Assembly (NCBI RefSeq): GCF_050948215.1
Contig: NC_135165.1
Coordinates: 4,748,501 to 4,812,500, forward strand
DNA: 64,000 bases
Direction: 5' to 3'
Source: Halictus rubicundus
Taxonomy: Eukaryota > Arthropoda > Insecta > Hymenoptera > Halictidae
The notes beneath the pieces were generated by a model. It did not search any database and was not told the origin of the DNA. It saw only the letters and a program-made list of their open reading frames with translations. This document shows positions 1-11,754 of this stretch, piece after piece (the first letter of the stretch is position 1; the number at the start of each line of letters is the position of its first letter). Made by a program: the position numbers and the translations under genes.

Positions 1-2362
1 ACACTCATTGACAGAAGCTGAACGTGGAATTAGTTCAACGTACCGGCGTTCGCTCGTTGAATATGAGAAGCGTGATTCTGGTTCTGTAATAGCTAAATCG
101 CACGTGGGTTTGTCAATAAAAAATATGTCCTACTTTGGTTTCCATTGAGATTTTGCACTCGCTTCGACAACAGAATCAATTAATCTTTGGCAATCTGTCA
201 AAATGTTTTCGTCCCGACGCGAAGCCATACATGCGTAACTACTGCGATGCATTTGTGGCGATGCAGCCCCATTTTCATTTCGCAGATACCCCGTCAATTT
301 TTCATTTGCTTCGAATCTGCTGAATTTCCAGGCCAGTATAAGCCATTTTGTGAAATAAAACATCATGCTTGTTCCGAGCTAAGCGCTCCGAGTTATTTTA
401 TTTATTGAACGGGTATATTAATATGTTCTGTGCTGATAGTGCACTCGATAGCATCCGTATCTCTTCGTTAACGTATAGGCACAAATATTTTGGACAAGTG
501 CTAAACACTTCTGTTGCGTATCACATTCCGTTATTTATAACATTCGCGTGGGTGTTTAACGGCTGAAAGCCCTTTTGTGTTCCTTTTATGGAACCGCTTT
601 TAACGAACATTTCAACATAACTTGTTTCCATGGAAGTTTTCTTGCAGATCATAAACTATCTGTTTTACGAGAACGCTTTTAAAAGAAGTTCCTGAGAGAG
701 TAGCGTTCTTTTTTCATGAAAATTCCTCAGCAACAAATATATTCCCTTCGACGAACCGTACAGGTTCGAGCGGAATTTTTATTAGAAACAAAAGATAACT
801 GTTCATCTCCATCCCTGCTGGAAATCTATCGATATGAAAATGATCCATCAACTCCTCAGTTCATCCATCTTTTTATACACGTTCGTCCATAAGAATTTTC
901 CACGAGAGCAACAAATTTGCTTCGTCTCTGCAATGTTCACGAGTTTCGTTCATCCTCGTTTCCATCTTCACAATTAAACTGGATCTTTGTGCAAACAAAA
1001 AATGATTCAAGTGATACCGAAGTATGATTTCTCTTTTAACAATTTTAATAAGTCAGAAATAATCTTAAAATTTCAATTCTTCTAATGTCTTTACAGTTCT
1101 GTATTTGCTGTATTCGTTTCCGTCGTAAATCCATAAAATCCGTAGACTATTCATAATAATCGAGCATCATAAAACACTGGTAAGTTCTTCAATAGAGGTT
1201 ACATTAGATTCCGGATTATTTTCAGGTTTTTCATTTTTATCGACTTCGATTCCGGATTTCTGGATAGTTTAATGAGAATAAATTAAACAAAGGTCTCTAG
1301 TGCTCTGCAAGGTATACGAAAATCGACGGCCACGACCGCTGGGCGATTTACGCGACGCACACAATCCGTGCGCGCGCGATTATTAACTACAATAGGACAT
1401 TCGCGATAACGAGATTATGCAGTCGAAAGGGATTTGAGCACGGTGTCGCGAACGAGGAATTTCGTTGACAACAGCCGCACGGTTTCGGCGCCGAGATCTT
1501 CGTGTGCAATTGCAAGCTGCCATTCTAAACACGGTGATTTATTAACGAAACCGAAAGCCAAGAGCTTGCTCGATGCTTGGGACAAACGAGAGCCTCGACT
1601 TTTCAAACGAAAGTCGAAGGAGTCTTACAAAGTTTAATTCGTAAGTTTCTCCTTTTATTGATCGACTATAGTAGCAGCTTCGTTGAGCTGTGCAGGCTTT
1701 TCTTGTACCGTAAAACGCCGGACCACTTTGGTCTTCTTCTTTGCAATTTTCTTCGGAAACCTCACCCTCTGACTTTCGACTTCGTTCGAGCTGGAACTGG
1801 AGGGTCTGACGAGCAAGTAAATAAGTTGTGGAACGTTAGCCACGAGCGGTTGTTATTTTAGCAACAATTCATTTTTTCGTTCGTGGTTCCCGTGCGATGA
1901 AAAGAATTTAAGAATAACGACCGTAAAATAAACTATAGTGCAAGAGGCTGATAATGATTTTCAAAATTCTCCAAGTTTCCAAGAGTTTCTGGATCAACGA
2001 TTAAGGTTGCCTGATAAAAGACTAATTGTAATAAGACTGGTTATTTTTTAAGGGTTTAGAAGCGAACTACCTGTCGCCCGATAAATCTGACCCTGTTTTC
2101 GGTCCGTCGGTAAACAAACGGCGGCCGATGGGGCCCCTAATCTCGCAGGACAATGGTAGGATCTCGGTTACCTGTGTCACGAACTTTTCTCACCTTTCGA
2201 GAGGGGTCGGGAAGCCAGGTTCCTGGACAAAAGTCTGCTTTATGAGCCGGCGATTTTGCGTGACCACCCCGGTAGACATAGCCCCCGTCGACGGGCCATT
2301 GTAAGGCCTCTTCTTCTTCACTATAGGTGGACCTATCGCCACCCTCGGCACCCTCGCCTACA
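1..2362. other. Single-copy DNA, no gene recognised
   Basis: Only short open frames occur on both strands, overlapping one another and without a recognisable domain. One transposon scar is visible: positions 1131-1149 match the right terminus of family TA1 (ATAAAATCCGTAGACTA), but I could not find its left partner. A CpG-rich stretch lies at about 1320-1390. I see nothing else to name. Confidence 0.6.
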
Positions 2363-3056
2363 TACAGGGTGGTTCCTAACTGGTGCTGCGATCAGGCACA
2401 GTGCGATTCCACTAGAAGAAATAGTAAAATTTTGTTCGTCCGACCGCTTCGTTTTCAGGAAAATTAACTCTATAATTTTACTCTGCGTAAGCAATTGCGT
2501 GGTAATTATGTTCCTGTTAATGCTTGTGTCAGCGTTTCTCACAATCAGTATTGAAATTACATAACGTCAAAAATTGTTGGAAAAATTTTCCATCACGTGC
2601 AATAGACAATTGTGTTCTTTTCATTAATTTCTCATGAACATTGTGCAACGTGTTATGCTTTTATTGTATTAAATTAATTTTTTAGTATTAATTGATCGAT
2701 GCTTATGTCGTCAAAATCAGAAGGATTTAAATCAACCCCGCAATGGTTACCTGAACAAAATTTCTAGACACCAATTTTCGTTACTGTTATTGCACGACAA
2801 TTTAATCAAAATCTCCGATTATACATCCATAACTATCTTAGTAAATTTTTACAGAATTGTAGAATAGCATCAACGTGATACTTCATAGTCTGAATAAATG
2901 TAGCACAATTGTACCAAAGTGTTAACACAAATTTAGAGTTGCATTTCTCAAAAATGAATCGTCGGAGTGAAAAATGTTATTCTTCCATTTCGATCGATTT
3001 TTCCTCGCAGAATCGCCTTGGACTGAATTGTACCACCAGTTACGAGCCACCCTGTA
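2363..3056. mobile_element. Non-autonomous DNA transposon with CAGGGTGG termini (Tc1/mariner-like)
   Basis: The left end reads TACAGGGTGGTTCCTAACTG and the right end, read on the other strand, TACAGGGTGGCTCGTAACTG, so the termini are inverted repeats flanked by TA. The outer 20 bases match at 18 positions, after which the arms diverge. The span is about 690 bp and encodes no transposase. TA flanks with CAGGG-type ends are usual for Tc1/mariner-derived MITEs, so the superfamily assignment is from established knowledge. The inner part of the right arm (about 2900-3050) could be a different copy that happens to share ends. The pairing of the two ends is likely but unproven. Confidence 0.55.
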
Positions 3057-3731
3057 TAATACCTGGCCGAAAGGGCACTCGGGGTGGGTGTCTTCTCGGA
3101 CAATAGGTTCGGGAATCAGCACGAGCCAAACCGGCTGAGAAAAGCCACCAAATAAAAGTCCGGGCAAGAGACGAGATAACGGGGGTGTGAAGACAGATAA
3201 GTCAAAGGTTGGAAAAGGTTGTTGGGAGTGCGGGGGTGATGTGGCGAGTCTGCTAAAAAAGAACCCGTCAAGTGCTTGCCGTGTTAATGACGACACCGGG
3301 CGGGACCACGAGTGGCTCGAAGGTTCTCGGAGAACGTGGCGACGCTTTACACACAATTATTCTTTCCCACGTATTGATCACGCGTTCTCGGATCAACGGT
3401 ATGCAAATATCCGCGCGCGGCGTCATTATGCACGAGCGTCGCTTCACCGGAATCAGGCCGAGAAGCGAAAGGGTTGCTGGCGGACCTCGATGTCAAAGGG
3501 CACTTTCACAACTGTCGCCACTGTTTGCAGTCCGGTTTCTTCGATTTTTACTTCTAAAAATCTTTCACCGAAATCGTCATAGACATTGTCGAAATGACTG
3601 CGTTCTAACTGAAAGGACTTCAATCATTTTTGGCAAAATATAAATTTCAATAGATAATGTTACGTTATATTACACGAGGCAACTCATTGGTTTAGGAATG
3701 AAACCAATGCTGCTGCTACTGAATACTTCGT
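3057..3731. other. GC-mixed single-copy DNA, no gene recognised
   Basis: Overlapping open frames run on both strands (for example about 3187-3643 plus and 2922-3356 minus), but none has a domain or a plausible exon structure. I see no repeat. Confidence 0.55.
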
Positions 3732-3949
3732 TTAACACTTTGAACGCCCAACTAGAAATCCCAAAAATTTCATAAAATCGAAGTAAGTTATTTAACGAAA
3801 TAAAAATTGCAAAGAATTAAATGCATGACACTGAGTAATCCTCCAACTTTCTTGCATGTTACAGATCCTGATCAAGTTTAGTACAATGAATATATCAACG
3901 TAAACATTCATTTTAAAACCTGCACAAATAATTCCGTCACCCAAATATG
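3732..3949. mobile_element. T2 MITE, 3' truncated
   Basis: The copy starts TTAACACTTTGAACGCCCA and follows the T2 body seen at 19727-19961 and 25265-25507, including the shared stretches GATCCTGATCAAGTTTAGT and CATTTTAAAACCTGCACAAA. It stops at the ACCCAAATATG part, so the last 20 bp or so, including the right TTAA and terminal repeat, are missing. No coding capacity. The family is called piggyBac-like from its TTAA target and terminal repeats. Confidence 0.8.
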
Positions 3950-4952
3950 TTAGAATAAATAGGAGAAAGTAGAAAAATAGGCATTATCGGAAAATTGAAA
4001 TCAGAGACATGACAATTTCCAAAGAATAGATTCCCAAACCTAGCAAAGAAGTTTCAAGAATTAGAACGCGGTAGAAGTCTACAATAATCGAGTCAAGCAG
4101 CGGTATCGTGCGAATAGTCTTCTCCCTTTCGCCTGATCGAAGACGCATCGAAAGATTGGTGTGATTCACAGTAAACCGCGGAACAACGCCGGAGCTCATT
4201 GTCTCCGAAATCTTATTATGCCAGGGCTGGATAGATTATTCAGCGAGCCCCGGCTGATTATCGTGACGATAATAGGTGCAGGAGATTACCTGTGGTCTTC
4301 GAGAAAATTTAATCAAAAGACCGAATCGACCCAGGTCGTCGGATCAGAATACCATCGCGGCGCCGAGAAAGCCAGCGTGGTCCGAGGAGACCTGTGGAAA
4401 TTCTCGCGACCATTACCGATCTCGGTGCGCCAGTCACTCGTAGACGTATCTATAGAATGTTTCCTTATGCCTTGCGAGTGACTCAGGGGTTGCGCCGTCG
4501 GAGATGCTCGCCGAGATTTCCCATGGGTAGCCGTGTAACTGGGACTCACGGAACAACTTGATCTGTAGGCCTTTGACGCGCTACTTTACATAGAATCGGA
4601 CCGCGTATCTGCTGGAATACCGATTTCAATTGTGGAACACGAGCCTTCAATTAGACGATGCTAATCGCGACCGAATTGTTTGTTACCATTCACCCTCGAA
4701 CCGGTGACCCTCTTAGCGAGCACGCCTCCGAGATCATTCGCCGCTTAATTTGCCGATCCTCTCATCGATCATTTTTGCCGATTTCGGGGCTGGCGTGGCT
4801 AGATCAGTTCAAGTTCTTCTGCATCAATTTTTTATGTATTTTGGAAACCTAGTTCTTTGAGATGATAAAAGTGAAACGATCAACGTTTTTGACGAGGTAG
4901 GGTCTCTAGGGACCCCATGGTTTCTTTATTGTTACTGTTTGTCTCTCAGCAG
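3950..4952. other. Single-copy DNA, no gene recognised
   Basis: No repeat or coding signature found. The stretch 4100-4800 is CpG-rich compared with its AT-rich flanks, which is a common mosaic in this window. Confidence 0.55.
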
Positions 4953-5069
4953 TAGGTTGCGGATTTTAGGCATTATAATATAGACATTATAAACAGTGAT
5001 ATCTTAACGTCAACTTATTAAAATTATCAGAGGAAGAGGCGATTATTTATTTCGTTAATTCGCAGTCTA
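4953..5069. mobile_element. TA1 element, short internally deleted copy
   Basis: The left end TAGGTTGCGGATTTTAGGC and the right end AATTCGCAGTCTA are degenerate inverted termini of the TA1 family, flanked by TA. At 117 bp it is the shortest paired copy here; the 29980-30365 copy is 386 bp. It has no coding capacity. The termini carry several substitutions, so this is an old copy. Confidence 0.6.
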
Positions 5070-6080
5070 GTCATCAGAGATTCGCAACAGCAGGTATCGT
5101 TTATTATAAAAAATTTTCCACCTCGCGTTGAAAATCACGGCTCTAACGCGACGATCGAGGAAGAAGCAACTGTTTGCATCTCTGAGCAACTGTTTGCGTC
5201 ACCAGAGATGATTCACGGCAGCATCCATCGTCCCAGGACAGTCATCCTCGACGGGGTCATCCCCGTGACGTCAGTTCCATCGGTGTTTTCATGGGACCGT
5301 CGTGTCCTAGGGGGTGACGGTGCGGGGGGCTATTTTCTCGGGGAGTTTGCAAACCCTCTAGCACAGGTCGCGACGGTACGTGCCAATTTCTCGGGCGGGG
5401 TTTTGAGACAGCTTGTTGCGGCTTGTAGCACGGCTTGTTCACGTAGTTCTGTCAGGTGGTGCTTGTTCACGGCTTTTGGCAGGACCGGCAAAGGTTGTCC
5501 GGCCGAGCGTGATCACGCTTTGTCCGACGAAATTCGTCCACGTTCGTTTTCTAACGAGCCGGAATGACCGTCCGGCGACGACGAGCGGAATTACAAGCGT
5601 CCGATCCCGCGGAAAGACATGCACAAGCGTTTGTCCCCGTTCGCATACCCGCCCCGTTCGTGCCTTTCGCAACCTGTTGTCTTCCGGCGATCGAAGTGCT
5701 ATGCCGTCTCTCCGAACATCGTAATTAGAGGTTCGACAATGCCGATGTCGGGACACCGACGGCGAAAATCTAGTTGTATTGTTCCACAGGATATACGTCT
5801 ACTCGGTATCGTCTTTGGAGATCCGAATGCAATAGCCTGCTGATCTTTCTGACCGATATCGTCGTTCGATCACGATCTTCCCGGAGATCTTTCATGCTGT
5901 TACTATGGGATTTATGGGCTCTGTTAGCAGATATGATGTTGAACCTTTTTCTGTACTTTTCTTTGGTGCATAATACATACGAGATTGCGTGATTTTTGCA
6001 AGGCTGTTCGTGAGCCGACGATTGTAGTAGACGTAATGGCGATTGTGTTCGAGATGAAGTAATATACTCACAAATTAAAT
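5070..6080. other. CpG-rich single-copy DNA, no gene recognised
   Basis: Open frames of about 75-120 codons overlap on both strands between 5208 and 6114. Their abundance tracks the high GC content rather than coding, and I recognise no domain or splice structure. No repeats seen until the octamer array begins. Confidence 0.55.
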
Positions 6081-7474
6081 GACTAAGCAACTGTGCGACT
6101 AAGCAACTAAGCAACTATGCAACTATGCAATTCAGTAGCTAAGCAACTATGCAACTATGCAATTCAGTAGCTAAGCAGCTATGCAAGTACGCAATTCTTC
6201 AACTATGCCACTATGCAATTAAGTTACTAAGCAACTATGCAACTATGCAATTAAGTACATAAGCGGCTATGCAACTACGCAATTTTTCAACTATCAAACT
6301 ATGCCACTATGCAACTATGCAACTATGCAATTGTGTACCTAAGCAGCTATGCAACTACGCAATTCTTCAACTACGCAACTAAGCAACTATGCCACTATGC
6401 AATTAAGTACCTAAGCAGCTATGCAACTACGCAATTTTTAACTACCCAACTATGCAACTATGCCACTATGCAACTATGCAATTGTGTACCTATGCAGCTA
6501 TGCAACTACGCAATTCTTCAACTACGCAACTAAGCAACTATGCCACTATGCAATTAAGTTACTAAGCAACTATGCAATTAAGTACCACCTAAGCAGCTAG
6601 GCAACTACGCAATTTTTCAACTACCCAACTATGCAACTATGCCACTATGCAACTATGTAACTATGCAATTAAGTAACTATCCAACTATGCAACTATGCAA
6701 TTGTGTACCTAAGCAGCTATGCAACTACGCAATTCTTCAACTACGCAACTAAGCAACTATGCCACTATGCAATTAAGTTACTAAGCAACTATGCAATTAA
6801 GTACCACCTAAGCAGCTATGTAACTATGCAATTAAGTAACTACCCAACTATGCAACTATGCCACTATGCAACTATGTAACTATGCAATTAAGTAACTATC
6901 CAACTATGCAACTATGCCACTATGCAACTATGCAACTATGTAACTATGCAATTAAGTACCTAAGCAGCTATGCAACTACGCAATTTTTCAACTATCCAAC
7001 TATGCAACTATGCCACTATGCAACTATGTAACTATGCAATTAAGTAACTAAGCAACTATGCACCTATGCAATTAAGTACCTAAGCAGCTATGCAACTACG
7101 CAATTTTTCAACTATCCAACTATGCAACTATGCCACTATGCAACTATGTAACTATGCAATTAAGTAACTAAGCAACTATGCACCTATGCAATTAAGTACC
7201 TAAGCAGCTATGCAACTACGCAATTCTTCAACTATGCAACTAAGCAACTATGAAACTATGTAACTATGCAATTAAATACCTAAGAAACTGTGCAATTCTG
7301 CAACTATAGAACTAAGCAACTATGCAACTACACATCTAAGCAACTATGGAATTCTGCAACTATGCAACTAAGCAACTAAGCGACTATGCAACTATACAAC
7401 TATGCAACTATGTAACTAAGCGACTATGCCACTAAAGAACTAAGCAACTAAGCAACTGTGCGACTAAGCAACTA
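6081..7474. repeat. Octamer satellite array (AACTATGC-like unit)
   Basis: About 1.39 kb is built almost entirely from an 8-bp unit, AACTATGC, with variants AACTAAGC, AACTACGC, CACTATGC, AATTAAGT and AATTCTTC. Variants recur in fixed order (for example AAGCAGCTATGCAACTACG then CAATT), giving higher-order units of variable length, roughly 70-150 bp. Because 8 is not divisible by 3, all three plus-strand frames of the pure unit read the same octapeptide cycle (NYATMQLC), which explains an apparent open frame at 6309-6533. It is not a gene. The same 25-bp variant combination sits at both edges (6085-6109 and 7450-7474). Confidence 0.95.
6961..7200. repeat. Two identical 120-bp higher-order repeats
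   Basis: Positions 6961-7080 and 7081-7200 read the same base for base, while the surrounding octamers are scrambled. This is the clearest higher-order unit in the octamer array and points to a very recent duplication. The match ends just downstream, where the next unit reads CAATTCTTC instead of CAATTTTTC. Confidence 0.9.
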
Positions 7475-8870
7475 ATAGTTTCCCTACCATACACAGGAAT
7501 GGAGATGTGTCTGGAGCTCAAGCCAGATAAAACGCAAATGAAAACCCTGTAACGTTAATTGCCGTTGGAGTCTGAAAACAGGGAACTAACAGGAAAGTGT
7601 CTGGCAGAATGATCTTCACTGACAGCGAGCTAACTGTTGAAATAACTGAAGCAACTGATGCTCGTTAGGATCAAGTGTATCCGACGGTTCTCCGCCGTCG
7701 CGAGGCTGTAATCGAGAAAGTTCGCGCGTTTGTTCGAATTAGCGCATTGTCCTCGGTATCGAATCGAGTACGGGGAAGAAGGAGTGGGGAGGGGGGGGAT
7801 GCACATTCGCGGAAATCCGTGCAAAAAGAGAAGCTGCAGGCTCGTTACGCCGATTCTCGAGGCAGTCGCCGGTGATCTTTCGCCGGTCCGTTCGATCAGT
7901 CTGTATTCGGGCCGGCGGTAAGTGGCCTGTTAATGGGTCGAGGAGCGGACTCGGCCGGTCCTAGCGGGCACTTTACAGATTGCCCTTAAGTAGTAAGCCG
8001 TTAAGCCCCGTGCTGTACAGAAAATGTTTTAAGAACCGAAGGTAGGGCTGCCGGCCTAAAAGGATTACGGCCGACCGGCGGCGTGACCACGCGCGAGAGA
8101 GCATTTAACTGTGGAAGCTTCCCGGAGAGCTTATCTCTCTAACGACCGCTCTCACGTTTTACGGATTCTGTCGTCTGCCGATCGACGAGCACCCTCCTCC
8201 TCGGATGCGCCGGGTTATCCACAGATCACGGGGACGATCCACGAATCACGGAAACCATCCTGCCGATCCTCGAAATCTTCGTTACGCATCCACCTGGACT
8301 CGGTACTCGATATAATTAACACGTTTCCTACCATCGTGACGTACCCACCAGCTTGTAGTTCACATGGAACTGGGCAAATTAATCGATACTCTAATTTAAG
8401 ATCATGGAACATGACATAATAGTCGGGGAGTTCGTGACTATCCTTCGCTAAATTGTTTTAATATTTCATGAAGGAGGCACGTTGCATGCAATAAAACATT
8501 TCAACGACGGGGATGGCCTGTGCAATTGCATGTGCCTCCCTTGCGAAACGGTACAAGCTGTCGCTTTCGTTTTTATATTGAACCCACCGCCGATGACCAA
8601 ATGATCGGTTTTATATAGTAAGAAATTGGTTATGAAACGTATGCAGGGAAAAGAGAAGAGCGCGATATGAATAGTACAATATTGATTTTACCGGCGTCCG
8701 TTATTGTTTTATGTAACAAGCCGGAGCCTGCCAGGGGCAATCGATATTGCATAATTATAAATAAATTAACCAGTCGTACGATTTATTGTATTGTAGGTAT
8801 ATACAATTATTGAGAGTGTCTTCACACGAGAATTTATTGAACAGCACATATTACATATTAAAACACGGGT
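7475..8870. other. Single-copy DNA, no gene recognised
   Basis: The 7.7-8.3 kb part is CpG-rich and contains a G-run at 7787-7798. Short open frames on both strands have no recognisable domain. No transposon ends found. Confidence 0.55.
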
Positions 8871-9043
8871 CCAGTCACGGACATGTATCGGCCAGGAGAT
8901 ACTATTCTCTGATCCACGCGACGTTGGTCCTCGACTGAGGTCTCTCGAGCTTCTTGACCCCTCACGGGATATTCCCTGCGGGAGTGGGGATAGTCTCGGA
9001 CTTCTATGGGCTAGGCATTTCGGACATATACAGAGTGTTTCGT
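8871..9043. mobile_element. TA2 element, decayed copy
   Basis: The core from about 8880 (ACATGTATCGGCCAGGAGATA) to about 8997 aligns with the better-preserved TA2 copy at 11566-11754, sharing CTCTCGAGCTTC, CCCCTCACGGG and AGTGGGGATA. The right end GGACATATACAGAGTG is a degraded version of the TA2 terminus. The left terminus is not recognisable. No coding capacity. Confidence 0.65.
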
Positions 9044-9885
9044 AAATAGCGGGCAAAACTTTAGGAATAGATTCCTAATGCTTAGAGAAGCCAAAAGGTT
9101 ATATTAAAATAGATCCGGAAATGATTAGTTATTGAAGTTTTGTGCCACAATTTGTTTGCTCTAAAAAGAGAAAGAGCGAACGAGTGAATTTCTATTCTAA
9201 AAAGAGTACGAGTGAGTACGATCAACGTGAAAAGGTTTTTGTCAAATACTCGCGGTTTGGCTGAAGCGACGTGCAGCGTCAAAAGAAGACGAGGGATCGC
9301 GAATCGACGCCGAAGAAGAGACACCGGTGACGATTAACGTAACGACGAGCCGGAATGTAGACGCTGGTAACTTCGTGACTGGTTTACGTGCCAAAGAAGC
9401 ACAATGCTCCCCCTCGGTAATAGCCACTCTCGCGTTTTATGGATCCTCTAGCGCCAATCGATATGGGCAAGACGTTTCGGATGACGCGGAACAGGCATCG
9501 TCCGACCGAACATCGAGACAGTGGTTGTGCCTAGGCTCCTTTCATCATTCTGAGCTGGTAATGGACCAGCACCATCGAGATACTCCGTGCATTGTATCCT
9601 CGATTCCTCGCCGACTAGTGCTGGTAATTTGGCAACGGATTCTTCACTCAAATGGAACGCGCCCGACTTGTCTTTTTCCTGATCACTGTTATTGATAGCA
9701 TGGGAACTCGTACCGGTCTACAATAGAACTTCGAAGCTTCTTGGATTCTGCCATTGTCCTACATCTTCGGGGCCCTGTATGTTTTCCCTTGGCTTTCTTC
9801 GACTCGACTGCTGAAATTTATGGTAAAACGTCCTTGCGTACGTTACAGTAATGTGATCTTCCATGGGACAGTACAAGGTCGTACG
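9044..9885. other. Single-copy DNA, no gene recognised
   Basis: Directly after the TA2 copy the text GTGTTTCGTAAATAGC resembles the inner end of an ACAGGGTGTTTCG-type element, but no partner end was found. Open frames in 9242-9695 overlap on both strands and have no recognisable domain. Confidence 0.5.
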
Positions 9886-10199
9886 TAGACTGCGGATTTT
9901 ATGCGTTCATGACAAAAATGAGTAGGTTAAGTTCAGAACGGTTTAGGAACTGGAAGAATTGAAGAATATGTTAAACGCATGTTATTAAAATTATTCTAGA
10001 AAGAAGAAAATTTAGCTCCTGTTCTGGCAATTGATACAGAACATTTTTATATGGCGATAAAGATCAGCAGGAAGAATTTAAGAATATTGATATATGTTAA
10101 ACGCATCTTATTAAAGTTATTATAGAAAGAAGAAAATTTGGTTTCTGTTCTGGCAATTGATACAGAATATTTTTATATGGCATAGAGATCATCAGTTTA
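9886..10199. mobile_element. TA1 element with internal tandem duplication
   Basis: The left end TAGACTGCGGATTTTATGCG and the right end GGCATAGAGATCATCAGTTTA are TA1 termini in inverted orientation, flanked by TA. Inside, a segment of about 126 bp is present twice: TTAAACGCAT at 9971 and 10097, TGGCAATTGATACAGAA at 10025 and 10151. The first copy also ends with a right-terminus-like sequence (GGCGATAAAGATCAGCAG), so the duplication includes the terminus. No coding capacity. Confidence 0.75.
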
Positions 10200-10921
10200 G
10201 CCACATTTTTATGTTATTTTGTGCTATCTTAGCTTCGTCATATGCTGCTACCTCTGATCAGTAACTTGGATAATTAACTTAGAATAGAAAAAGTTCCGAC
10301 AAGGATTTAAGCAAGAACTCTTAAATATTGATTGCAGAAGTTCCGAAGACTTCAGTACCTTTTTTGAAGATGAAGTATCTAGGCGTAGTTAATACTCGTT
10401 TATTGGTTTTACCATTAAGGTTTTCAATACCAAGATGAGAGTCGGTTATCTCATGTTTGTCGATCGCCGACGCACTGTGGCATAGTCTCGAAGGCAGACC
10501 GCAGCGGGGAGTGCATCGGAACGCGCCGGGCGGCGCATGATTCGCTGTTAACGCGTGAACAGCTGTTGCATACGCGCGGGGGCAGATTTATCGCGCGCGA
10601 TCAACCATCGTTCCCCTCGTCAGGTATTCAGAAGATGGTCCAGCCCGACGACTAGGACGCCGTCTAGAACGACGTGTACGTCGACGTTGCGTCTCGTCTT
10701 CGGCGCACACGTGTCGGAAAAGCAATTACCCGCGTGAACGTCAGCGAGGGGCAGCGAGCAAAGCAGCCCGGAGCTAGAGCCACCCCTGCTTGGCCAGCTT
10801 CTTCGTGATTGATAGTCTTACTCAGCTCTATACAGACTCCTTCGCCGACTGTTTCACCAACGCCCACGCACCTTCCTCCTAAGAACGTCTATAAATAAGG
10901 GACGCGCGCACGCGTAACGAT
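10200..10921. other. Single-copy DNA, no gene recognised
   Basis: AT-rich to 10440, then CpG-rich. A TATA-like string, CTATAAATAAG, occurs near 10890, ahead of the CGA repeat. I cannot link it to a transcript and do not call a promoter. Confidence 0.5.
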
Positions 10922-10947
10922 CCGACGCGACGCGACGCGACGCGACG
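10922..10947. repeat. GACGC pentamer microsatellite
   Basis: About five tandem copies of CGACG/GACGC directly upstream of the longer CGA array. Confidence 0.85.
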
Positions 10948-10966
10948 GCAGTTTCGCAACGACAAC

Positions 10967-10973
<7 letters not shown>

Positions 10974-11051
<78 letters not shown>
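10974..11051. repeat. (CGA)n trinucleotide microsatellite
   Basis: About 26 uninterrupted CGA units, preceded by interrupted units from 10958. It creates an artefactual poly-Val or poly-Asp/Arg/Thr reading frame on either strand. Confidence 0.95.
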
Positions 11052-11053
<2 letters not shown>

Positions 11054-11565
11054 GTTTACAAACGGCGAATTTTCCGCGCGTTCGCCGGGCAAATGTTTGT
11101 CGAGCGGCCGCGGGAAATCCCCGGTCAGATATTATGAAAATGGAATTTTCTCCCCTCGCACGAGAGTTCTCCGAATCGATTCACCCTTTCAACTTCGCTC
11201 GCGACTTCCTCGCGTACGCCCCCCCCCCCCCCAGGACCCCTTGGTTGCACAGCGAAAGCCCCGGAGATCACGAAAATCTTGCAGTCCTCGGGGATTCTCG
11301 TTGCTAGCGGATCGTAAAACGTGGAACTACCACCACCGAGACGCTCACTGTGCTTCGGAGCGTGGCCGACATTCCTGCGAAGTCACGATCCCCGGATTTT
11401 TCTTTATTCTTTCATCGGTGATCGATAGACCCCCCCAACTATCGCGATCTTCTTATTTTGATTATTTGCTAATCTTCTGCAATTTACGCGCGCTGGCCAG
11501 CAGCCTAGTCATTGGGACATGGTGGCCATCCTTGGGTCGCGTATCAACATTTCTGCAAACGATTA
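11052..11565. other. GC-rich flank of the CGA array, no gene recognised
   Basis: An open frame continues from the CGA repeat to 11573 on the plus strand but has no recognisable domain. A C14 homopolymer lies at 11219-11232. Confidence 0.5.
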
Positions 11566-11754
11566 TACAGTGAGTTCTCGATATATGTCACAACACCAGT
11601 CATGTATCGTCCAGGAGACATATGTTTACACTCCTCGGCGTCCGAGGCCTCTCGAGCTTCGCGGCCCCTCACGGGGTATGCCCCGAGGTAGTGGGGATAA
11701 TTCCACGACGTTTATCATCCAGGCCTTGGTGACATATATAGAAATATCACTGTA
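11566..11754. mobile_element. TA2 element, paired copy (reference for the family)
   Basis: The left end TACAGTGAGTTCTCGATATA and the right end, read on the other strand, TACAGTGATATTTCTATATA form inverted termini flanked by TA. The 189-bp body contains CGTCCAGGAGACAT, CTCTCGAGCTTCGCGG and CCCCTCACGGGGTATGCC. No coding capacity. TA flanks suggest Tc1/mariner ancestry. Related copies lie at 8871-9043 and 43015-43098. Confidence 0.75.

Noticed and set aside
6309..6533. 74-codon frame rich in Asn, Tyr, Cys and Gln
   Set aside because: It is the octamer satellite, whose unit has no stop in any plus-strand frame.
6081..7474. CRISPR-like or telomeric array
   Set aside because: The repeats are 8 bp with no spacers, which rules out CRISPR, and the unit is not the insect telomere repeat TTAGG.
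10889..10905. TATA-box-like CTATAAATAAGG upstream of a CGA array
   Set aside because: No initiator, no transcript evidence and no coding exon downstream. TATA-like strings are frequent by chance.
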